Shown here: in pieces, positions 32,901-39,476 of the stretch | How positions within the stretch are numbered: position 1 is the first letter of the stretch | Layout: each line of letters opens with the position of its first letter | DNA from: Geodermatophilaceae bacterium URHB0062 | Lineage (GTDB): Bacteria > Actinomycetota > Actinomycetes > Mycobacteriales > Geodermatophilaceae | Length of the DNA stretch: 64,000 bases | Reading direction: 5' to 3' | NCBI GenBank assembly: GCA_000620185.1 | Contig: JHVO01000017.1 | Coordinates: 1 to 64,000 of the forward strand | Notes under the pieces: model-generated | What the model was told of the DNA's origin: nothing | The model's database searches: none | The model's input: only the letters and a program-made list of their open reading frames with translations | Made by a program: the position numbers and the translations under genes

Positions 32901-34956
32901 CGGCGTCCACGCGGCTCAACGGGCCCGGGAAAGGCTGATTGCGGGGGGCGAGCTGGCGTACGCCGGCTACACCTACCAGCTGGCCGTGGCCGGTCTGTTG
33001 GAGTATGCCCCGTCGCTGGACGCCTACGTCGCCGAGGTGGAGGCCGGCCTGGCCTTCGTGCACCGGATCGGCAGCGAGCAGACCGCCCAGGCATTCGACA
33101 GCTACCGGTGGCTGGTCGGCGTGCTGCGCGGCGAACGCACCGCCACCGCCGATGAGGCGGTCTCCATCAACCGGTACGCCGACAACGCCATGGCACTTGC
33201 CCTCGCGCACATCAATCACGCGGTCGCCGCCGCCGTCCTCGGCGATGCGTCCGGCCTGGCGCGGCACACCGCGGCGGCGATGCCACCGCCACCGGCGACC
33301 TTGGGCCTCTACCAGACCGCCCTGGCCCACCTGCTGCGCGGGCTGGCCCTGGCCGGGCAGGCCCGCGCCACCGAGGGTGACGAGCGGGGCGGCGCGCTGG
33401 CCGAGTTGGACGAGCTGACCGGGTGGCTGGCCGCGCGCGCGGCGGACGCACCGGAGAACTTCTTGCACCTGGTCCGGCTGCTCGAAGCCGAACGGGCCTG
33501 GGCGCTCGGCGACTCCTGGGCCGCCGCGCTGGCCTTCGACTCCGCACGGCGCGAGGTCGCTGGCCGTCTGCGCCCGTGGCACCGGGCGCTGATCACCGAG
33601 CGCGCTGCCCTGTTCCACCTCGACCAGGGCCTCCCACACGCCGGTCGCGCCTTGCTCGCCGAGGCCCGCCAGGCCTACGCCGTGTGGGGCGCGACCGCGA
33701 AAGTCGCCCAGCTGGACTGGGCCCACCCCGGCCTCGGAGCAGCGGCCGAAACGACCGGGCCCGGCGACGACCAGCCTGATCCGCTACCACGGCCACGCTC
33801 GGCCGTCACCACCGGCACACTGGACCTGCTCGGCATCCTGGCCGCCTCGCAGGCCCTCAGCTCGGAGACCAGCCTGGAGCGGCTGCACGCCCGGGTGGTC
33901 GAAGTGCTCGGCGCGCTGACCGGCGCTACCGCCGTGCACCTGCTGCTGTGGGACCAGGAGCGGCAGGACTGGCTGGTGCCCACACCGGCCGGCGGTGCGC
34001 CGGTCGGTGCCGGCCACGAGACGGCGGTCCCGCTGTCGGTCCTGCGCTACGTCCAGCGCACCGGTGAGCCGCTGGTCGTCGCCGACGCCACCGCCGACGA
34101 CCGCTTCGCCCGCGACCCTCACCTCGCCGGCGCCGACTGCTGCTCGATGCTCGTCCTGCCGATCCTCAGCCGCGGCACCCTGCGGGCGGTCCTGCTGCTG
34201 GAGAACAGGCTGCTCAAGGCCGCCTTCAGCGCGGACCGGCTGGACGCGGTTCGGCTCGTCGCCGGCCAGCTCGCGGTCTCCGTCGACAACGCGCAGCTGT
34301 ACGCCGAGCTCACGACCTCCCGTGCCCGCATCGTCACGGCCGCCGACCAGACCCGCCGCCGGATCGAGCGCGACTTGCACGACGGCGTCCAGCAACAACT
34401 GGTCGCCCTCGCCTTCCGTGCTCGTACCGCACGAGCATTGGCGCCTCGCGACGCACGCGAGCTTCTCGCCCAACTGGACGACCTCGCCGCCGAAGCCACA
34501 ACCGCGCTCGACGAGCTACGCGAACTCGCCCGCGGCATCCATCCCGCGATCCTCGCCAGAGGCGGCCTGGGCCCAGCGCTCAATGCGCTGGCCCGCCGCT
34601 GCCCGGTCCCGGTCCAGCTGGACGTATCAATTCCCCGGCGGCTGTCCGAGAAGATCGAGACAGCCGCCTACTACCTGGTCGCCGAGGCCCTGACCAACGC
34701 CGCCAAACACGCCCACGCCACGAAGGTCGCGGTCACGGTCGCCATGACCGAGGACGACTCTGGCACGTTGCTGCGCGTCAGCGTTCGCGACGACGGCTGC
34801 GGTGGAGCCGACCTCACCCGTGGAACCGGCCTGATCGGACTTGCCGACCGGGCCGAAGCACTTGGCGGTCGACTCGTGCTGCAGAGCCCCCCGGGCGCGG
34901 GCACCACACTGCACGCTGAACTACCGGTGCCCGACGCCGGCAGGACTGCTGACTGA
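29992..34956 (+). CDS. Hybrid Ser/Thr kinase - AAA ATPase - GAF - histidine kinase
   Basis: A 1654-residue multi-domain signalling protein. Residues ~15-275 form a Hanks-type kinase: an invariant-lysine candidate in SVVRKQPLG, catalytic loop HRDIAPDNIVL with Asp and Asn, LVDFALA in place of DFG, GTLAYLAPEATGR and DQRADLYALGALLYELATG. A STAND ATPase follows, with VGREAEVAALHAAF, Walker A GAPGVGKT (~321-328) and Walker B VMVFVDDLQWA (~440). A long helical region, a GAF domain (~1300-1430) and a HisKA_3/HATPase core with RDLHDGVQQQLVAL (His1463), VAEALTNAAKHAHAT and DDGCGGADLTRGTGLIGL complete it. This is the layout of HstK-type dual kinases known from cyanobacteria and some actinobacteria. No response regulator is adjacent. 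The ATG at 29992 follows GGAGGTGG. Confidence 0.92.
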   Translation: MGAGPVPDAEAPLRVEVVQETARTRITRLVFADRSVVRKQPLGPDTDRRLRRETALLEWIRGVDGVAQLVNRPRYPDSIVLADAGTTRLADRATPLAVDELLGLAVALTRAVAGVHARGVLHRDIAPDNIVLSADGRPTLVDFALAAPEAELRPGFSRPAEIVGTLAYLAPEATGRTGRPVDQRADLYALGALLYELATGAPPFGAGDPLGLSHDHLARVPVPPAQVNAAVPVFLSEIVLRLLEKEPDRRYQTAEGLLFDLERLRADGAQAAGGQRAGVHDRRPRLLAPSRLVGREAEVAALHAAFDDALSGRCRGMLVAGAPGVGKTALVDQLRPVVTGGEGWFVAGKFDQYRRDLEFDAVHQAVRALGRLLLAEPEDALVEARERIVAAVGANAGLLSATSPEFAVLLGAAPDPGDPLTAQVRTARAAVEMVRAVASRKRPVMVFVDDLQWARPTPLGFVDTLLSEEPVEGLLLVGAYRDGGVDAGHPLAAPLSRWRDQPGVRHLRLTDLDVRSLVTMVAEMLHADAAAAAALAESIWAHTSGNPYETVELLGALRRDGLIRATADGWRWDPAAVGAYLGRSDVAGLLAARGAALPAASRAMVEAMACLGGRAERRLLRTATGEPADVIDRALAPALDDGVLTAEPGVQEAVRFRHDRIREAILRALDPQRRRAMQLAMARRLAGVPELFAVTAAQYLPVVDAIDDAIERRQVVGLLRRAADQAALIGDHALVNTLLTAALRLIDPGETATLIEVHTARHAVLVSSGRLEEADEEYRTIEGLGPTALERAAATAVQVSSLTHRNRFTDAVALGNERLRELGVAVPAADRLPSEFDHHQFDPLYRWLDHSEAADDLARPDLTDPTLLAAIRLINEVLPPAYIVSDLALHAWLSLQAPRIWLEHGPSRTLIVPASHAAVAVMAQRGDYAAGYRALRRIVALGEARGYEPDTSRARFQLAALSCWFEPIENGVHAAQRARERLIAGGELAYAGYTYQLAVAGLLEYAPSLDAYVAEVEAGLAFVHRIGSEQTAQAFDSYRWLVGVLRGERTATADEAVSINRYADNAMALALAHINHAVAAAVLGDASGLARHTAAAMPPPPATLGLYQTALAHLLRGLALAGQARATEGDERGGALAELDELTGWLAARAADAPENFLHLVRLLEAERAWALGDSWAAALAFDSARREVAGRLRPWHRALITERAALFHLDQGLPHAGRALLAEARQAYAVWGATAKVAQLDWAHPGLGAAAETTGPGDDQPDPLPRPRSAVTTGTLDLLGILAASQALSSETSLERLHARVVEVLGALTGATAVHLLLWDQERQDWLVPTPAGGAPVGAGHETAVPLSVLRYVQRTGEPLVVADATADDRFARDPHLAGADCCSMLVLPILSRGTLRAVLLLENRLLKAAFSADRLDAVRLVAGQLAVSVDNAQLYAELTTSRARIVTAADQTRRRIERDLHDGVQQQLVALAFRARTARALAPRDARELLAQLDDLAAEATTALDELRELARGIHPAILARGGLGPALNALARRCPVPVQLDVSIPRRLSEKIETAAYYLVAEALTNAAKHAHATKVAVTVAMTEDDSGTLLRVSVRDDGCGGADLTRGTGLIGLADRAEALGGRLVLQSPPGAGTTLHAELPVPDAGRTAD

Positions 34957-35062
34957 TCGAGCCGACACCTCAGTCCCGCCCGGAGTTCCCCTCTGCACGG
35001 TCTGAGCCGGCAGCGAATCGAGCGGCTGATCACACCGGCGCCCTCCGGACTGTTGCTACGAT

Positions 35063-35078
35063 GGGACCAAACGGTCCA
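35063..35078 (+). promoter_or_regulatory. Operator D upstream of the second tetR gene
   Basis: GGGACCAAACGGTCCA: half sites GGAC and GTCC with the same six-base gap as operators A-C, but a different core without TATAGT. It lies 43 bases before the TetR start, as expected for autoregulation. Confidence 0.6.
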
Positions 35079-35120
35079 GAGTGGACGGCAAGGGGGATTT
35101 CCTGACCTAGGGTGGCGGCC

Positions 35121-35762
35121 ATGTCCCGCGCTGAATACGGGCTCACGCAGGCCCGCCGTCTGACGAGGCGCGGCTTGGCGACTCGCGACCGGATCGTGCG
35201 CGCGGCAGCCACTCTCATGCACACCCGTGGCGTCAACGCCACGACGCTTGACGACGTTCGCATAGCGAGCGGAACCAGCAAGTCACAGCTCTACAGCCAC
35301 TTTGTCGACAAAGAATCGCTCGTGCAGGAGGTGATCTCACTGCAGGCCCATGAGGTGCTGGAGAGACAGCGCCAGCGCCTAGAGCGTCTCGACTCGATTC
35401 GCGGTCTCGAACTCTGGCGCGACGACGTCGTGCGACGCAACGCTCTCCGCAACGGCGCCTATGGGTGCGAGATCGGCTCCTTGGCGAGCGAGCTTGCCGA
35501 CCAGGACGAAGCGGCCCGCATCTCTCTCAACGAGCACTTCAACACGTGGCAAGGACTTCTCACCGCGGGACTCACCAGGATGATCGACGACGGCGTGCTG
35601 CGATCGGACGCTGATCCCGAACTCCTGGCCACCGGTGTGATGGCCGCCCTGCAGGGCGGCTACCTCCTCGCGCAGACCGCTCGCGACGTCGCTCCCATGC
35701 AGATCGCCCTCGACATGGCCGTCGCGCACGTCAAGTCGTTCACGACCGCGCCCACGACCTGA
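35121..35762 (+). CDS. TetR-family transcriptional regulator (second paralogue)
   Basis: The 213-residue protein mirrors the regulator at 13691: DRIVRAAATLMHTRGVNATT, LDDVRIASGTSKSQLYSHF (recognition helix), and a C-terminal domain with LRNGAYGCEIGSLASELADQDE and VMAALQGGYLLAQTARDV. The ATG at 35121 was chosen since AGGGTGG precedes it; GTG at 35112 is possible. Operator D lies just upstream, and operator C controls the divergent-lying leftward operon nearby, so it probably represses itself and the AhpD-like operon. The ligand is unknown; an electrophile, quinone or nitro compound would fit the target genes. Confidence 0.92.
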   Translation: MSRAEYGLTQARRLTRRGLATRDRIVRAAATLMHTRGVNATTLDDVRIASGTSKSQLYSHFVDKESLVQEVISLQAHEVLERQRQRLERLDSIRGLELWRDDVVRRNALRNGAYGCEIGSLASELADQDEAARISLNEHFNTWQGLLTAGLTRMIDDGVLRSDADPELLATGVMAALQGGYLLAQTARDVAPMQIALDMAVAHVKSFTTAPTT

Positions 35763-35838
35763 GGGCTCCTCCCCCTCGTCAGGTCAGGAAGGAGCCTTGG
35801 CTCCTCGACCAGACCGACCGGGAGTTGGTCGAACTCGT

Positions 35839-36234
35839 TCAGCTTCGCGGCTGACCAAGTCGGAACGTCTCGGGGTCTACCGGCCGCCGCCGCTTGGGAA
35901 GCCCCTCGACGACAAGCACATACGATTCGGTCACGAGGTCGTCGACGAGCTCCGCGTTGATGCCGCCTCCAGGATGCAGCGTGATCCAGTGCTTCTTGTC
36001 CATGTGGTAGCCCGGGGTGATCTCCGCGTGAGCTTCGCGCAGCGATTCCGCGTGGGCGGGATCTGCTTTGAGGATCACGACCGGTTCCCCGGGCATCGCG
36101 GTCTGCAACATGAACACTTTGCCGCCGACCTTCCACACTTCCCAGTCCCCAGTGGACTGATGGGTCCGCTCCGCGCCGGGAAGCTCCTCGGCACGCGTGG
36201 CCGACAGCTCCTGCAGGCTCATGTCTTGTTGCAT
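35839..36234 (-). CDS. MmcQ/YjbR-family protein
   Basis: The 131-residue product shows the CyaY-like double-wing fold signature of the YjbR family: ATRAEELPGAERTHQSTGDWEVWKVGGKVFML, then PVVILKADPAHAESLREAH, ITPGYHMDKKHWITL and a C-terminal VDDLVTESYVLVVEGLPKR. The family has been called DNA-binding, but its role is unsettled. ATG at 36234 has GGAGGG upstream. It is the last gene of the leftward cluster, separated from the nitroreductase gene by two strong hairpins, so it may have its own promoter. Confidence 0.85.
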   Translation of the reverse strand: MQQDMSLQELSATRAEELPGAERTHQSTGDWEVWKVGGKVFMLQTAMPGEPVVILKADPAHAESLREAHAEITPGYHMDKKHWITLHPGGGINAELVDDLVTESYVLVVEGLPKRRRPVDPETFRLGQPRS

Positions 36235-36294
36235 GTCACCCTCCTGGATGTTCGTTTCGGCGGACGCCCCTCTCGCGAGCGGGGGCCGCACGCA

Positions 36295-36328
36295 CCGGCG
36301 CCTCCCGCTTGCGAGCGGGAGGCGCCGG
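36295..36328. terminator. 15-bp stem hairpin, tetraloop TGCG
   Basis: Perfect arms CCGGCGCCTCCCGCT / AGCGGGAGGCGCCGG between the nitroreductase end and the YjbR start. There is no T-run. It could act as a second terminator or attenuator; the upstream sequence of the YjbR gene adds a further CTCGCGAG palindrome near 36272-36279. Confidence 0.6.
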
Positions 36329-36355
36329 CGCACGCGGTCTCACGCCGATGTGGAT

Positions 36356-36384
36356 GGACCCGGCGCCCTGGAGGCGCCGGGTCC
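36356..36384 (-). terminator. Terminator hairpin just after the nitroreductase gene
   Basis: Perfect 12-bp stem GGACCCGGCGCC / GGCGCCGGGTCC with loop CTGGA, six bases past the stop codon of the leftward nitroreductase gene. Confidence 0.75.
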
Positions 36385-36389
36385 GTGGT

Positions 36390-37037
36390 TCAGGCGAAGG
36401 TGAAAAGCCGGTCGGCGTCGAACCGCGAGATCGGCGAGGCGTAGACCTTGGCCCCGTCGGGGTAACCGAGCGCCAGGAGCACCGTGGTCCTGTATCCGGT
36501 CTCGCTGATGCCGAACGCCTCGTCGACGCTGGCCCGATCGAACCCCTCCAGCGGTGTGGCGTCGACGCCTAGCTCGGCGGCCGCCATCATCGTCATGCCC
36601 AACGCCATGTAGGTCTGCTTCTCCATCCAGTGGTCCAGATCCTTGTAGACGGAGTCGCGAATATTGAGGAAGTCGAGGGTCATCGACTCCCACAGCTCCT
36701 GCTTCGCCGGGTCGGGGAACCGCTTGTCCGCCCGCTCCTTCGCGAAAACCGCATTGATGTGCTCGTCGGTCAGGTCCGTCAGCGTGGTGAGGATGACGAC
36801 GTGCGACGCGTTCATGACCTTCTCGCCGTTGTCCTGGAAGCGCTCGCCCAGGTTGGTCGCGAGCTGCTTCTTCCCCGCCTCGGTGGCGAGCACGTAGAAG
36901 TGGTTCGGCTGCACGTTCGTCGACGACGGCGTCGAGCGCAGGAACCGCAGCAGCTGCTGGAGAGTCTCCTCCGGAATGGTCTTACTTCCGTCGAAATAGC
37001 GCGTGAGGTGCTTGTTCATGAGCTTGTTGAGATCCAT
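36390..37037 (-). CDS. Oxygen-insensitive NAD(P)H nitroreductase (NfsB-like)
   Basis: The 215-residue flavoprotein aligns with NfsB-type nitroreductases: KHLTRYFDGSKTIPEETLQQLL, the STPSSTNVQPNHFYVLATE FMN-binding segment, NASHVVILTTLTDL, EKQTYMALGMTMMAAAELGVDATPLEGFD and a final TTVLLALGYPDG strand. It would reduce nitro compounds or quinones by two-electron steps using FMN. The gene follows the PEP-mutase-like gene in the leftward operon behind operator C (74-base gap) and ends in a strong terminator. Confidence 0.92.
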   Translation of the reverse strand: MDLNKLMNKHLTRYFDGSKTIPEETLQQLLRFLRSTPSSTNVQPNHFYVLATEAGKKQLATNLGERFQDNGEKVMNASHVVILTTLTDLTDEHINAVFAKERADKRFPDPAKQELWESMTLDFLNIRDSVYKDLDHWMEKQTYMALGMTMMAAAELGVDATPLEGFDRASVDEAFGISETGYRTTVLLALGYPDGAKVYASPISRFDADRLFTFA

Positions 37038-37110
37038 GATTTGTTTCCTTCGTCGTTATAGAAGTCGATGGGGAGTGAGAAAGCGTGAGGCAACGCCCCA
37101 GCTGATGAGA

Positions 37111-37953
37111 TCAGTGCGCGCCGCGGCCGAGCAGGGCCTCCATCCGCCCGAAGTCCATGCCTGTCGTCGCGGTCGCGAGATCGCCGCGCACGAGCGCGTC
37201 GACCGCCTCTTCGAGGGCGCCCATTGCGTGGGCGTAGAGCGCTGGCCCGAGGCTGATCCGCTTGACGCCCACCGCGCGAAGCTCGGCGACGGACAGAACC
37301 GCGTCCGCCGGCGAGATGAGGACGTTGACTGGGGTCGGTGCGACCGCCGCGACGATCGAGCTGAGCGCGTCGAGGTCAGGCGGAAATGGCGCGTAGACCA
37401 CGTCAGCCCCGACCTCGGCGAACGCGGTGAGGCGGCGGATCGTATCGTCGGGATCGGGCCGCCCGTGCAGGTAATTGTCGGTGCGCCCGGTGACTACTAT
37501 GCGGCCCTCGGCCGCGGCGACCGCGGCGCGCACGCGAGCGACCGCCTCGTCGAAGTCGCGGATGGGCCGGTCGGGATCACCGGACGTGTCCTCGATGCCG
37601 ATACCCGCCAACCCGTGCTCGACCGCGGCCCCCACTGTTGCCGCGACGTCCTCGGGGGCAGCTCCGTAGCCGTCCTCGAAGTCGCCGTTGACCGGAAGGC
37701 CGGTCAGGCGGGCGAGCAGCCCCGCGTGCGCGAGGTGCTCGTCTCGGGTGACCTCGTGTCGCCCGTCCAGCCGACCCAGCGACGCGGCGAGCGCCACGGA
37801 CGACGTCCCGATCGCCTCGAAGCCGCAATCGGCGAGGAGCTGCGCCGAGAGACCGTCCCACGCGTTCGGCATCACGAGACCGCCCTCGCGGGTATGCAGG
37901 GCCATGAACCCCTCGTATATCTCAGAGCCCGGCACCTCAGACCGCCTGGCCAT
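37111..37953 (-). CDS. Isocitrate lyase/PEP mutase superfamily protein
   Basis: The 280-residue protein has the ICL/PEPM barrel signatures: GGLVMPNAWDGLSAQLL, GFEAIGTSSVALAASLG, the metal site VNGDFEDGYGAAPED (D91, E93, D94), GIEDTSGDPDRPIRD, and IVVTGRTDNYLHGR. The KKCGH-type catalytic loop of isocitrate lyase is absent, so it belongs to the PEP mutase/oxaloacetate hydrolase-like branch, a group with carbon-carbon or phosphoryl chemistry on small keto acids. Its start lies inside the AhpD-like gene's end (17-base overlap), so they are translationally coupled. Confidence 0.87.
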   Translation of the reverse strand: MARRSEVPGSEIYEGFMALHTREGGLVMPNAWDGLSAQLLADCGFEAIGTSSVALAASLGRLDGRHEVTRDEHLAHAGLLARLTGLPVNGDFEDGYGAAPEDVAATVGAAVEHGLAGIGIEDTSGDPDRPIRDFDEAVARVRAAVAAAEGRIVVTGRTDNYLHGRPDPDDTIRRLTAFAEVGADVVYAPFPPDLDALSSIVAAVAPTPVNVLISPADAVLSVAELRAVGVKRISLGPALYAHAMGALEEAVDALVRGDLATATTGMDFGRMEALLGRGAH

Positions 37954-38479
37954 CGACGGCGGGGACGTCGACGACTGTCTGGTTGACGTTGTTGAGGTAG
38001 TTCGTGAGAAGGAAAATCACCGCGATGGTGACGATCGCGAGGATCTCCGCGTCGCTGTATCCGGCCGTGTGCACCGCAGCGATGTCGGCGTCGCCGACCT
38101 GCCCACGGGTCTCGATCACTCGCTGCACGAAACGAGCGACGGCTGCGCGACGAGGGTCGGTTGAGCTTCCTGTGCGCGCCAGCTCGATGTCGTCGGTCGA
38201 CATGCCGCCGAGCTCCGACGACACGTACGTGTGCAGAGCCTGGCAGTAGTCGCAGTCGTTGGAGTGCGAGACGGCCAGCGCGATCGTGTGCCGCGTTCTC
38301 GCGTCGAGAAGACGGCTGATGCTGCCCTGCAGGGTCAGCACGATCTCGAGCACGGCGGGATTCGCCGCGAGCATGTTGAACATGCCCGGTGCGAAGCCGA
38401 ACTGCTTGCGGATTCCCTCGAGGATGCTCTGCGCCCCCGCGGGAATCTCTTGGGGGGTCGGAGCGGTCAGTCGGGACAC
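37937..38479 (-). CDS. AhpD-like carboxymuconolactone decarboxylase family protein
   Basis: The 180-residue protein has the AhpD/CMD fold with the redox motif SNDCDYCQALHTY (Cys76, Cys79, His83), preceded by the helix RTRHTIALAVSHS and followed by AVARFVQRVIETRGQVGDADI and AEILAIVTIAVIFLLTNYLNN. Such proteins reduce hydroperoxides or serve as thiol-disulfide partners of peroxiredoxins. The start is GTG at 38479 with GGAGG upstream. It is the first gene of a leftward operon with the PEP-mutase-like and nitroreductase genes, and operator C with its TATAGT lies 30 bases upstream, so it is probably repressed by a TetR. Confidence 0.9.
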   Translation of the reverse strand: MSRLTAPTPQEIPAGAQSILEGIRKQFGFAPGMFNMLAANPAVLEIVLTLQGSISRLLDARTRHTIALAVSHSNDCDYCQALHTYVSSELGGMSTDDIELARTGSSTDPRRAAVARFVQRVIETRGQVGDADIAAVHTAGYSDAEILAIVTIAVIFLLTNYLNNVNQTVVDVPAVDGQAV

Positions 38480-38505
38480 GGCAGGTGATCCTCCAGGTAG
38501 GGTCT

Positions 38506-38521
38506 TGGACTATATCGTCCA
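38506..38521 (-). promoter_or_regulatory. Operator C with embedded -10 box
   Basis: Plus-strand TGGACTATATCGTCCA; read leftwards TGGACGATATAGTCCA, with TATAGT as a likely -10 box 30 bases before the AhpD-like GTG. Perfect TGGAC/GTCCA half sites. Confidence 0.7.
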
Positions 38522-39021
38522 CTTCATGAGTGAACACCATGCGCAGGTGGGCTGTCATCGGACTCGCGGTACGCCGCCGTCGACCACCTGCGGACGTCGT
38601 GGTGCGCGCCAAGGGTCATCGCGTACGGCTGCCGTCGCGCCCGTAGAACGCCCAGTTCTGTCCACGGGGTGTCGCAGTCGGACGGTCCGGGTGTCCGAGG
38701 AGCCGATGTCCTGGTGCTGAACAGGGCTGTCCGTGAGACGCACCTGGCGTGGCAGCTTGGGGTCGGGCCCGCGGCCGTGTCCTTGCCCCGTGTTGAGCCC
38801 CGTCAGATGACGGGGGCAACGATGTGCCCCAAGGACGACGGTCTGCTCCATGCCGCTGACAGAGCGACTTCGTCCCTGGAGTGAGGGTGAACATCTACGG
38901 CCCCACGAATGACGTCGTGTGCGTCCACCCGGCTCAGCCCCAGGATCCCGAGATCGGTGTTAGACCCCCTGCCTCCTCGGGTCGCCCTCGGACGCCACCC
39001 CGGCCTCCAGCGCGAAGAGCC
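38522..39021. other. Stretch without a supported gene
   Basis: About 500 bases with only arginine-rich frames. A frame starting GTGAACATCTACGGCCCC near 38887 may be part of the decayed ABC-transporter gene to its right, but I cannot align it. Confidence 0.4.
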
Positions 39022-39287
39022 ATCCAGCTCCTGGGCGAGGAGGTCTTCCCGGTGGCCCTGGAGGTGGTCGGGTCCGGTGGCCTGCTGACGAGGCGGACGT
39101 CGCCGAGGGGTTTGGTGCGGACGCCCACGTCTACGGCCGCACCAGGTTCGGCGACAGCGAGCAGCAGATCATCGCCCGTGTGGATGGGCGCAATTCCCCG
39201 GCCAAGGGCGACAGCCTGCACGTTCGTCCCCGCCGGGGCCACGTGCATCTGTTCCGTGTCCCGGACGGGGCGCGACTCGCCAGCTGA
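39022..39287 (+). pseudogene. C-terminal remnant of a sugar ABC transporter ATPase (UgpC/MalK type)
   Basis: A frame from about 39022 reads LLGEEVFPVALEVVG, then a shift of frame leads to DEADVAEGFGADAHVYGRTR, IARVDGRNSPAKGDSLHVRP and HVHLFRVPDGARLAS before the stop at 39285-39287. This is the last TOBE-like domain of UgpC/MalK-type ATPases. The whole nucleotide-binding part is missing and a frameshift is present near 39085, so it is a relic. Its position before galT suggests a former sugar uptake locus. Confidence 0.6.
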
Positions 39288-39476
39288 CCGCAGCCGGGAC
39301 TCAGGGGCGCGCGGTGCGCCGGCGCGCCTCTGTGTCCTGCTGATCACTGCACCTTGTCGACGCCGCATGGGGGCTGCGGATCAGGTGATCGCGGCACGAG
39401 CGTCCGTCTCGAGCACATCACGTACGCCGGCGGGCTGCCGCGACATGGCACCCGTCGTTCCGGAGAGGAGACACTG

